Shown here piece after piece: positions 46,501-56,822 of a stretch of 64,000 nt of DNA. Origin of the DNA: Bisporella sp. PMI_857 (lineage: Eukaryota; Ascomycota; Leotiomycetes; Helotiales; Helotiaceae). Where the stretch lies: NCBI GenBank assembly GCA_021307315.1, contig JAJSPD010000052.1, positions 62,001 to 126,000 on the forward strand, written 5' to 3'. The notes beneath the pieces were generated by a model. The model was not told the DNA's origin. It did not search any database and saw nothing but the letters and a program-made list of their open reading frames with translations. Positions within the stretch are counted from its first letter, which is position 1. The number at the start of each line of letters is the position of its first letter. The position numbers and the translations under genes were made by a program.

Positions 46501-47158
46501 GCCCGCTGGAGGAGGGAGGGGGAAAAGCAGTGTGCAATGTATAGAGCAGTAATCAGACGAAGCTTCAGCAGGACGGCGAGAGGCTTGCTTTTTGCTTTGT
46601 TTGTTTTGAAGCTGAATGTGTTGATATTAATATACTACGGCTGGGATCTAGTGAGAGGGCTTGGCAGTTCATGGCTATACAACTGCGAAAGCCTTGGCAA
46701 CAACTGGAGATATAACGCAAGACATAACGCCCAGCTTACAGCACCAGTACCTACATTCTTATCCATTCGTTACAGGGTCCTTGCCGAAAGTCCTCTCCCC
46801 CTGTCAAATGTCTTCACAGTCGATCCGAGTATTTGGCAAGACGGGGAAAGATGTTGTGCCTGCTACCATTGGAGATAAGGAGCCGGGAGCCAGAGAAACA
46901 GGCAGCGCTTGGAGCATTCGTGAGGCAGGGCACAACGCACTGTTTTATTTTAGGGAAGTCATTCCTACGGCTCCAGAGTGGGCAGGTATATCTTATGGGG
47001 CTGAACTGAATGCACTTATGGGAATGGATTAGGCCGCAGATGCAAGCCGTTATTGTATTGGCATTGACATGTATTGGTTCTTTCTGCTCGTGGGTCAAAT
47101 TAGCACTGGGCTGTGCTTCCTATGGGGGCTGTTTTATGTATGAAAATAAAGTCATCAA
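46501..47158. other. Between LINE and Mutator-like element
   Basis: The plus-strand frame 46661-47032 ends with a protein-like stretch (TAPEWAGISYGAELNALMG) but has no supporting start, splice site or family. It may include the 5' untranslated part of the LINE at its left edge. Confidence 0.4.
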
Positions 47159-47276
47159 ATTAATCAACGGCAAATATCTGAAATACCATCGAAAAGTCAG
47201 TAAATATCTCAAATACCACCACTAAATTTGGAGGCTTTCTGGGCGTACCACCGTTTTGAAACAGTGGTACGTCAGA

Positions 47277-47371
47277 TATCTGCCAACAAAATGATGGTAT
47301 TTCAGAAAGATTACTTGTAACTACTAGAATATCTGAAATACTATCATTTTGTTGGCAGATATTTAACGTAC
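47277..47371. repeat. Inner palindrome of the Mutator-like element
   Basis: TATCTGCCAACAAAATGATG and its complement lie about 50 bp apart (47277-47296 and 47352-47371), with AAATACCAT/TTTCAGA pieces between, so this stretch could form a hairpin. It reuses the sub-motif ATCTGAAATAC that makes up the terminal repeats. Confidence 0.7.
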
Positions 47372-47501
47372 TACTATTTGCCGCCAAAAGACTAAAACAC
47401 ATGACTTACAAACCTTAATACTATTGTAACTTGAAATACTTTTATTCTTTTCAATTGTAATTTTATTGATATCGTATTATAGCTTTCGAAATAAGCTTTA
47501 C

Positions 47502-47875
47502 TGTAACAGTCAGCCGAAGGTTTTTCAGCTGTAATACTTTCAGGGCTGCAAGCGGCACGCTCCGCTTATGGCCAGCCACGGGCTTACAGCTACAGCAGCC
47601 ACAGGCTCACTGCTCCAGCAGCTCCAGCAGCCACAGGCTTACAGCTCCAGCAGCTTTAGCAGCTACAAGCTTACAGCTACAGGCTTACAGCTACAGCACA
47701 GTGAAAAATATAAGGAACAGCTAAAGCTTTCTGAACAAAGCAAGCTTGAGTTTTCTTTTCTATGTTAAACTTACAAGCATACTTCTAAATATTATCACTA
47801 TTGCAACTACATCGCTAGCCACGTATCCTTATCTGTTATATTGCAAATCCCTCCTGCTGCCCTCTATTTGTTACA
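47502..47875 (+). mobile_element. Solo LTR, family B, copy 2
   Basis: A 374-bp element starting TGTAACAGTCAGCC and ending TTTGTTACA, flanked on both sides by the pentamer TTTAC (47497-47501 and 47876-47880). It holds the GCTACAG/GCTCCAG short-repeat tract. The copy at 6253-6583 is in the opposite orientation and more degraded. Confidence 0.9.
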
Positions 47876-48175
47876 TTTACGTTTCTTGATATTTTTTTTA
47901 GCTAAATTAGCTATTAAAAGCTTTGTTGCAAACGCTTCTGAATTATAGAAAACTACTTATTCAAATAAAAAACGATTCAATATTGTATGTTAAACGCTGC
48001 GCAACTGCAAGTTCAAAATTAAAGCTTGTAATTCTAAAAAAAAAAAAAAAGGAGTTGTTATAACTTATGTAGAATTCTATATTTGTTTTCTTGCAAGTTA
48101 CTTTTAAGCTTCGAATACAAATAGTTTAAAGTATATAATACTGTCACGGCGCTTACGGCTTTTATATGGCCTAAT

Positions 48176-48395
48176 TGTTCAAATAGAAAAAGAAAGTCAC
48201 GTGGCTTTCAGAGAGTATAAGGCAAATAAGTATCAATTGCTGAAAGTTGTAGAACCTAAACTACAGGAGATAATCCTTCTACTTATAGAGGTACGATACT
48301 CACATGTCATCACACTGTTGCCTACCGTTGCCTACCGTTGCCTACCGGTGCCTGCAATAGACTAGGTATAATCCTTAGACCTAGCCTGTTCAACA
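48176..48395 (-). mobile_element. Solo LTR, family A, copy 2
   Basis: The reverse complement of this 220-bp stretch matches 39883-40102, starting TGTTGAACAGG and ending TTGAACA. It is flanked by the perfect pentamer CTAAT (48171-48175 and 48396-48400). The minisatellite in this copy has three clean GGTAGGCAAC units. Confidence 0.9.
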
Positions 48396-48589
48396 CTAAT
48401 AGTCCGTAAAGCACTTACATTAAAGATCACGCGGAACGTGACGTAATTAAAGCTTCTGTATATATGCTTCCTTTCTGCTTCTATAGTTCTGTAGTTTTGT
48501 TATTCTCGATTTTTACTTATATTACTTTGAGCCGTTGCTTTTATTCTACGTGCTGTAACATACAACGTGTTTACAGCAAGTGTTGAAAG

Positions 48590-48716
48590 CTTTCTTAAAT
48601 ACTATCAATTATTTGGTGGCTTTCTGAAATACCATTAAAAATTTAAGAGTGTTGGGGGCTTTCTCAAATACCATCAATTATTTGGTGGCTTTCTGAAATA
48701 CCATCATTTGTGGTAT
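48590..48716. repeat. Tandem direct repeats inside the Mutator-like element
   Basis: Two full and one partial copies of a unit with AATACCATCAATTATTTGG and TGGCTTTCTGAAATACCAT, next to the right terminal repeat. They share the sub-motif CTGAAATACCA with the termini. Confidence 0.7.
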
Positions 48717-48951
48717 ATGAGAAAGCCTCCAAATTCAGTGGTGGTATTTCAGATATTTATCGACTTTTTGATGGTATTTGAGATATTTGCCGATTAATCA
48801 ATAGAGTTCGGCTAGAGAAGGATCCACAATGCTTACTCTAACATCAGTCCATGAATATATTACACTGTGCCAAAGAGTGACGTAAATCGCCAACAGATAA
48901 CTCCGAGAAACCACCTGCCATCATAATCATTTCAGCCTGATCAGAGCTAGG

Positions 48952-51340
48952 CTATCCTCCAAACCTGACAGTATAGTCGTCTGCATTATTAACTTTGCCA
49001 TCAAAACAATAACTCCACCAATACACCTCTTTAATTGTGGTCAAATGAATTTTCCAGCCATTGAGCCCAAAGCCAGGTTTGGCGGAAAGGTTGACCTCAA
49101 ATGTGCTGTTACAAACATTGAGATCGCAAATAAATGCGCTTTTATCAATGATGGTTGCGCTAAATAGGGCTCCACCCACCTTTCGAACGAGAACGACTTT
49201 CTTTCCGTTAGAACTGGATATCATGAATATAAATTGCGACGTAGTTGCGACAACTCTGAAAAGCTCCGGGAAATTATGGTCTATAGCAACAAATAGGTCC
49301 GCTTCATGATCAACCAGAAGACTCAAAACCAAGGCAAGTTCACGCCTCTCGGATGTTATATAGCGTTCTACTTTGGAGGAGGCAGAGAAAGCGACTCCGA
49401 TAACGTTGCATAGATTTAATAGGGAAGTGGCAATAATCTTGGCAAGGGGGTAGGGAGGCTGCGAAAGAATTCTGTCATCACCGGCTCAGCTAGCAGTGGA
49501 ACATGAGGATTTGCTGTTATATGGTGGCGTTCAACAACAATGCTGATCATGTGATTGGTTGGCCGTGTAAGACTTTGCTGGATGATGTTGGCACCGACCT
49601 CCATGAGAGGCAATGTTGGCGATGCGTATGTCGCGGACGCTCTGCGCGCATGTCGATCCGCAGCAGCGATGGACAATGCTAGGTCAATTGCCCATACTCA
49701 TGATGCATCGGGCCGATGAGAAATAGTACCACCTCTCTCCAGTATCTTCCAGAAGGGGATTGATCTCTGCAGCTGAGTAGATGTGACAGGATCACTGTAA
49801 CATGTATCTTGTAATAGATGCTCCTGAATAGCTTGTGCTGACTTGGCGATCTTTCCGATTTCCTTGGAGTGAAGATGCTTCATCGATTTAACCGCTGCTG
49901 CATATGTATCATCACGAACCTGTAATGCGTTCGTGTGAAGACGATTCTGGTCAGAAATTGTATTCTCAAGAGCTTGTATGGCCCCTGCGTGTCTGGACTT
50001 CTCCAACCGGGGTGCTGTGATATTCGTTGAGTCAATCTGTTGAATCTGCCTTGGGTGCTCCTCCACCAGATTTCGCAACTCTTGCTCATGGTTACGCCCA
50101 AGAGCCACCAGACTCTCTGAATTGCCATGATTCAAATCTGTGATCTCTTGCGCATGTCCCCGTGCATGAGATTGAAGCTCATATTCAAGCCTCTTGATTT
50201 CTACTTCGTGTTCTGATCTCGGGTTCTGCATCTGGCTGAGAAGATCTTCCCGCCCTCTATTGGGGTATCGCGTTGAGTACGCGAAAAATCCAGTAGTTCG
50301 TGTATAAGCTCGGCATATTGTGGGTTAATCATCTCCAGTTCCATCGCACGGGCCTGATAATTATCATGAATCTGCTCGCTCAGCTGATCTATTTCGCCTT
50401 GAAAAAACTCCAAATCTGCCAACCGCGTCATCGCCTCCTGCTCAAGTTCTTCTCAATGTCTAACATCTTGCCTATATCTTGCCTATATATTGCCATAAAC
50501 AGAAGCCTCGTGCCTCGCCATCCTTCTCGCCTAGATCTCTGACATGCTGTACAATCACGGGATTCTTGACAACGGCAAACTACTTTTGCATGATTTTAAC
50601 AGCATCGCTATGGCGTAGTTCCACTTCATCTAGGACATTTCTCTAATTTCGGTCTGCGGCTTGTTTTCTTTGCCTTTCCCTCTCAAGCCCTTTGTCGTGA
50701 TCACCTTTCTGTATTCTCAATCTCTCACAGCTTCGCGTTGTAACCTCCCTCTGCCTTTCCATCTCTCCAGATTTTGCTGTTTCGAGCATTGCCAGTGTCT
50801 CAGCCAATGATTGTTCGCTGGCCGTCCGTGACTTCTTCTTGTCCTCCTCAGCCATGGCCAATTTGAGCTCTTCTTGCTTTAAGCGCCCGCGCCTGTAAGG
50901 GTCTTTAGCTCCAATGCAGACCATGCAATTTGTGTTTTCAGCTGCTACTCAAGCTCCATAATCCTACCTGCTTGTCGAAGAGTCTGGCATATTGCGCGTC
51001 GTAAATCTGGCACTTCTCCTCCAACGCTTTTTACGTGGCCGATAAATTGAGTGCTGTTGAGTGTATGCCAGCGGGTTAGTTCGAAGATCTTCTTTTCCAC
51101 CTCGCGGATTGTCTTTTCGCACCCAGATTTTTGCTTCTTTAAAAGCCTTTTGGCGTGCAAGATAGCTTCTAGTGTTGAAACACTTTAGCATACTCTACCA
51201 TCCAGTGATCTCTCGCCTTGATGGCCTCTTCACGAGCATCCCTTGATTTATCACTCAAAAGCTTGGCTGCAGCGAGCTGCTGCAATGCTCCTTCCTGCAT
51301 GGTACCATCTCTTCTACCAAGAGATGTTTCTGACCAAAAA
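48952..51340 (-). pseudogene. Long coiled-coil protein relic
   Basis: A run of minus-strand open pieces with strongly heptad-like, charged sequence. In gene order these are GALQQLAAAKLLSDKSRDAR (about 51300-51240), KQKSGCEKTIREVEKKIFEL (51160-50945), KQEELKLAMAEEDKKKSRTA (50924-50643), DLEFFQGEIDQLSEQIHDNY (50431-50201), then HEVEIKRLEYELQSHARGHA and AIQALENTISDQNR (50231-49698). A non-coiled tail follows at 49332-48952 (LFRVVATTSQFIFMISSSNG, ending YTVRFGG). Adjacent pieces are in different frames, for example a change within GAGGGCGGGAAG near 50265. It is therefore a broken gene or one whose introns I could not place. No family is recognised. Confidence 0.5.
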
Positions 51341-52231
51341 AATCACGCAGAGATCAAGAGATATATCCTTAAGATTCTCTATGTAATCGAGCAAATTACC
51401 CCAGCAAGTAGATCTGATATTTGTATGACAATGCATTTTCATGGCGGACGGATCATGAAGCATTGTCCACTGCTTCGGCACTATCTCCAAATAACTTTGC
51501 AAATCTTTCTTTTATGGAACGCTCTGGGTAAACTGCCGTACAATCCTTCCCATTTTGTTTCATTACTGACCATTCTCATCGCAGTGACTGGTCAGGTCGA
51601 CTTCCCGACTCCCGGCTACAACAAGCTGCTGGCTTGTAGATTTCACTTTGGCCACAACAACGCATATAGGGAAAGGGAAACATCCACCACGACATAACAA
51701 GGAGCTTGACGTATAAGCTTTTTTTTCTCGTCCCGGTCCGTACCGCAACCCCCACGGACGTATGATGCGAGACATGCAAGGGACTACTTGAGACTGGGAA
51801 TGCATAATGAATGAAGGTTGCATAAGTGAGATATCAATCCCGCTTAGGACTGATGTGCTAGGAGATATGGAATATCGAGAACTCAGTTGAAGCCCTTCAG
51901 GCAGATTCACAAGTTAAGATTGGGCTTTGATTTACGAATTGATGGCTTGTGGTGGGGCATTTAAGTACAATAATTAAGCGAGAATAAAAGGGGGCAATAA
52001 CATTGTTGCCTTACGAGCCAGGCCACAAGCCTCGCCGTATCAGACGGTTGATTCACTGCCAGGCCTCTCTTGAAGAGCTAAAAGGCCCTTCCTTCCGAAA
52101 AACTTCATCTCCAAGTTTCTGTTAACGGCAGACATCAAATTCTTTTCCCAACCAAGCTTATTTCCAAAAGCTCGCAACATACCATACGCATAGCCTTACT
52201 CCTTTTACGACCTATCCAAGAACTCAAGATA
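51341..52231. other. Intergenic, promoter of the 1085-residue protein gene
   Basis: No gene is supported. CT-rich and CAA-rich stretches directly before 52232 resemble fungal 5' leader sequence. Confidence 0.5.
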
Positions 52232-55200
52232 ATGTCTTCGAGTCAGCGTAGCAAGCCTAACACGATCACCAAGCGTGGTGGCACTCGTCGTAAGCCTGAA
52301 AAGGCGAACTCGAATACCCAAGTCCCATCCATCACTAGAGCAGAACGAGCAGCTCGTCGCAATCAGATGCAAATCGAAAGAGAAGAGGAATCTCGGCGAG
52401 ATTTTCTGCTCCCCTCTCCACCAGATCGACGAGTTAACAAGGTCCACCTAATTGCTGCCCATCAGATCCCACCTCTTCGCCGAGTGAGTTTGAGAGTTAA
52501 AACGGCTAATGGGGAGCGCACCGCTATCGCTGTGGCCTCACCACAAGAGCTCACCAACTCGATTAATACTTATGCAAAGAAACACGGCTACTTCCCAAGA
52601 TTTTATGAGTATTTCGATGTGGCAGTACCACGAGGAGAGGTTACTGTCGAAGAGATAGAGGATAATATTGTTGGTGATAAGCGCCGGCATGCCTACGTAG
52701 CAAAAGCTAAGAAGGATAAGGTTGAGGCAGAGGAGAGAGCGAGGGAGGAAGAGAAGAGAGTGAGGGAGGAAGAAAAGAGAGCAAAGGAGGAAGAGTTAGT
52801 GCAAAGCATAGAGAAGGCGGCCCATGAATCGCCTTTGAGAGACTATCCCGGTCTACGACTCTACTATGCCGACCTCAGGAAGAATATTGGTAAGTGCCAT
52901 ACAGGAGATATTACTTCGATGTTAATTCATGTTGCAGATGAATGGGAGTTCAAACCAGTCCGTAATGATGGCGAAATCAGTTTCATGGACACCGCCTGCC
53001 AAGCGATCGCTGATGCCTTTAACTCTGTTCGAGAGGCTACAGAGCGGGATGAACAATATCGCATTACACCTGAAGAGATGCAAGGACTCCTTTATGATAG
53101 GGCCTTTAAAGATGATCTCATCCGCACTGATGCCTTCCAGGTTTATCTGAATAACCAAACACCGGAGGTTCGATCACAGCTTTGGCGGAAAGACGAAATG
53201 ACGGATGAGCATCTCCTAGCGATGCTAGACATGAAGCTCGCAGCTGACAATTACAAGGAGAATTATCAGCTTGGGGTCATAGTTCTCCGAAGCCTAACGC
53301 AAGTTGAGAGAGCCTACGTGAAGACGCCTTCGAATTCAACTAAGCAGGGAACAATCATGTGGGTAGTAGACGCTAAGAAAGTGTATGAAGACGCACCAAG
53401 CTGTGAAGCAATCGGCCGATGGGAGGCACTAGGGGATCTTTTTGTGACGACCAGCCGTCCGGACCGTCTGAGAGACCCTCTCTGGTTTAGAATGTTCAAA
53501 AGCCGAGAGTTTAATCCCAACGATACCTATCTTAGTCAACTGGACGAAGAGATCCGCATCGAAAAGCAACTTTATCAAAGACTTCGCGAAGAGGCTGAGA
53601 CTGTCACATGGAGTCGGCAGCTGAGATATATAGAACCAGGGCCTATTACCAAAGAAAAAGAGATGTTGAATAAGCTAAGTATGGTCCGTGGTGTAGAGGG
53701 TTATCTAGATCAACTCTACGAGGCTATCAGTAAGAGTTGCTGCCTAATCGGAATCATTTCATGACTAATATACGGTATTAGGCATACGCCGTTTTACTCC
53801 CCTAAATGGCCACGATAGTACAGCTTCGAGTTCTTTTCAGGCACTAGCAGCCGGCTTGAATTCGAGACGACTGGCTAACGGTGATCAAAGAGACGCTGTT
53901 AGCTGGCGCGATATGCAGAATACCATGTTTGAAGAGGGTACTTTCAAAACAAGCCAGCACTTCTCAGACTACTTGGGTCAGTTTGAAGAGGGATCGATGA
54001 GACTAGAGAGTCTCATGTCCACCCATTGCATCAACGCAGATCATCTTACAGCTACATTACATATACATAATGACAGCTGCAAGGAAGAGAGATTTCGGCT
54101 CGGGATAATTGCGCTGAATAACGAAAATCAGATCGCGGCCGTTGGTATCAAGTCTGGGGATGCATACACCGAAGATACGCCAATAGTTTGGATCATACGT
54201 AAGCCCGGTCTACCAGACAGCGGATCTAGATATTGTTGGGACGCCCTAGGAATTCCCAATCTAGCATCGGTTGAGGAACCTCAGAATCAACTTCAAAGGC
54301 ATTCTGAATGGTTCCAGAATCTGCAAATGGCCTTAACACAGCATTCTTCTTCAGCAACACGACGGTATGAGAGTGTTGCCAGCTCTTCTAATTCAAATCA
54401 CAAGAGAAATCTGGACGAGACTGCAAGTTCTGCTTCTCAACAGAGGCACCGACTCAATTATACGCATGGCCAACCTGCTGATGATACCGCAGAGCAGCAG
54501 GATGCCGAGGCGGCTTATGAGCAGCACGGTCTTGAGAGCCCTCGTATAGGTCGCATGAGAGAAAGTGCAGGACCTTCACAACCCTCACAAGACTCGCAAC
54601 AGCCTGGAACCGAGCACCCATACACCTGTGTCTCTCCAAAGCGCAAGGCACCTGGCGACGATGAGGAGGAGTCTCCATCACGGAAGCGATCACGAGTTTC
54701 TCTCTCTCCTTCACCATCACTTTCGGACGTCGAGTTAGAGGACATGTTAGTAGAGAGCTTGCCTGAAAAACAGGCTCATGTCAGTGCTCTTCTCGCTAGA
54801 CTCAACAAAATTCTACAGGGTTCACCTGCATCATTGCTGGCAGCAAAGGCTACACAGGATCCACCTGTTCAAGAGAACTCTACGGCACAAGCTGCTCAAC
54901 ATCCTGAAGTACAGAGCTCATCTCAAGTCTCAACATCTAAGCGTAAGGCAGACTTTAGCCATGATGATGAACAGCAAACTGCCCCAGCCTCCAAGCGTCA
55001 ACGCGGCTCGGAGCCTCAAGAGCTTCTCACTCCCTCTTTAGCAGGGTTCTCTAGCTCGCCTCTGCGTCAACCACCAAAGCCAGTTGTTTACCAACCCTCC
55101 ACCAGCAATTCAGGCGATCAGGAAGACGCTATGTCTTATCGGTCTCAGCATGAGGCATCCTCTTCACCTCCCAACAGCCCCCATTCATTCCCAACAGCAT

Positions 55201-55541
55201 GGCCTCCTATGCCTTCTCAAGGAGGCCGTCCAGAGTCTCCAGCTCCTCAAAGCCCCCTCTCACAGGAGAAGCCCCGTGGAACATTCGCATCACAACCCCT
55301 CCACCTTACTTCACATGGAACCGCGCAGGCCACGCAAGCAGCTGCCGCCTCGCGGACGCCTCAGATCTCGGAACCAGCCGCCTTCGAGCAAACACAACAG
55401 GTCTCGCAGCATGTTACTTCCCCATCAGCGGCCCAAGCCTCGCTACCAGCAGCTTCGCAGCCAACCGCTAAAGCATCGCAAGCTACGTGGGGCAGCTCCG
55501 CCGCATTCCTCGACAAGTACCAGCGCTGGAGAAGCCCCTGA
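52232..55541 (+). CDS. 1085-residue protein with an internally duplicated domain
   Basis: CDS join(52232..53729, 53782..55541), 3258 nt; the 52-bp intron has GTAAGA, a GACTAAT branch site and TTAG. A basic N-terminus is followed by a charged helix (about residues 155-195, EEEKR repeats). The first copy of a ~120-residue domain covers about 275-400 (EEMQGLLYDRAF; EHLLAMLDMKL; YQLGVIVL; GTIMWVVD; RWEALG). A second copy follows after the intron at about 540-650 (DMQNTMFEEGTF; DHLTATLHIH; FRLGIIAL; TPIVWIIR; CWDALG). The C-terminal ~430 residues are disordered, rich in Ser/Pro/Gln/Ala, with two KRKAxGDDEE- or KRKADF-type basic patches near SRKRSR suggesting nuclear targeting. The family is not recognised. 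The order of the domain's strands loosely recalls OTU-type peptidases, but no catalytic Cys/His set is evident. Confidence 0.85.
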
Positions 55542-56822
55542 GCTCGCTCCGTCCTCCGCCCTTCAGAACCCTGTAGCGAGTAGACCACAAAGCCGTATCC
55601 GATCCCACGAACAATCAGAACGATTCTTTTGTCGTCAGAAAGCCGCGAAATACAAAAATATGCACCCTAAACAATTCACGTGGTGGTGGTTGTCCGGCAA
55701 GATGTAACGATGTGTGAGAGGGGATTTGTTGTTATGCTTATTTATCCGGTCATTGTGCGCCCCCTAAGACGGGTTGAAGCCGTGATCTGGATAGTGAGCG
55801 AGCGAGCGAGCGGAGGAGAAAACGACGGGGCAGCATGTCGCAGTCTAGAAAATATGCGCTCCAGCTTGCAGTGACAGCCCTGTCGCGTACACGGCGTGCT
55901 GTAACGGAGGCAGCTTTTGTTCTGCTGGTGTTTCATCGGGAGAGAAGGGTATGGTATGATATTGTGGCGCCTAGGTGTAGGTAGCCTGGTTATACTATTC
56001 CGCGGGGGAGGGGAGGGAGGGATGGAACTGTGTTGAGTTGAATGTATGCTTCGCCCTGAAAAGGGGATGCGGTTGATATTGTGGCACCTTATGGGTAGCC
56101 TGGTCACCCCCCGTCCGCTTCGTAAAGCTGGAAACGGTCAGTGTGATATTGTGGCGCCTATGGGTAGGTAGCCTGATCACGCACCCCTTTTTAGCAGTAG
56201 CCACGGTACGGCAATGTATATATCGTCCATAGAGGCAGCTCAAGCTTAATGAGGAACGGAGAGTAAATTATATTGACCAAAGGCAGGTGTATCTGTTCAG
56301 AGGAAGCTAGCTGGCATTTGTGAATTATAATGGTTAGGAAATCTTGTTTTGTGATGTTTGACCTGCCGCTTGACGAATGCCAATGGACATGTTAAGACCG
56401 GCCTGGTACCAATCCACCTCCTGATATTATCCATCGGTATATAAACAACCGTATCAGCTTTGTGCTGGACGTACGGAGGATCTTGTGTGCTATAGCTGGT
56501 CGCAAGGTCGCGGTGCGGGACACCGTAAGCTGGATTATGAGAATCTGGAATGCATGTGAGCCGCCTAACCTATCGCGTGTATAAAGCCATCACAGCCTAG
56601 ACAGTGGTAGTTTTAAATTAGAAGGTTTAAAAGGCAAGATGTAAGTTACGAATATGATTTGATATGCCCAATGGTATCTTTTTATCGAACGCCTTTAATG
56701 CCTATGCCCATGCCCATGCCATTACTGATGAATCGATGAACGCCTCGCTCAATGCTTAACGAAAACAACACCGAAAAATGCTCAAAGCCACTATCACCTC
56801 CATTTTCGATGTTCGCACCAGC
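55542..56822. other. Intergenic with short repeats
   Basis: The region between the convergent 1085-residue protein gene and the carboxylesterase gene. No gene is supported. It holds three copies of a roughly 35-bp motif (55958-56180) and a GAGC tetranucleotide run near 55797-55812. Confidence 0.55.
55958..56180. repeat. Three spaced copies of a GATATTGTGGCGCC motif
   Basis: Copies start at 55958, 56075 and 56145; each reads GATATTGTGGCRCCTW and ends GTAGCCTGRTYA after a short GGGTAG spacer. The spacing (117 and 70 bp) is unequal, so this is not a simple tandem array. Confidence 0.75.

Larger units (their letters stand above)
47168..48792. mobile_element. Non-autonomous Mutator-like element with nested LTRs
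   Basis: The ends are about 76-bp inverted repeats starting CGGCAAATATCT (47168-47243 and 48717-48792) with a handful of mismatches. The element is flanked by the perfect 9-bp direct repeat ATTAATCAA (47159-47167 and 48793-48801). Nine-base target duplications with long terminal repeats are the mark of Mutator-like elements. Inside are two solo LTRs (47502-47875 and 48176-48395); without these and their duplications the element is about 1.02 kb. No transposase is present. Confidence 0.9.

Noticed and set aside
47168..48792. Reading the 47.2-48.8 kb region as a complete LTR retrotransposon
   Set aside because: The two LTR-like pieces differ in sequence and orientation and each has its own 5-bp duplication; they are separate solo LTRs inside a Mutator-like element.
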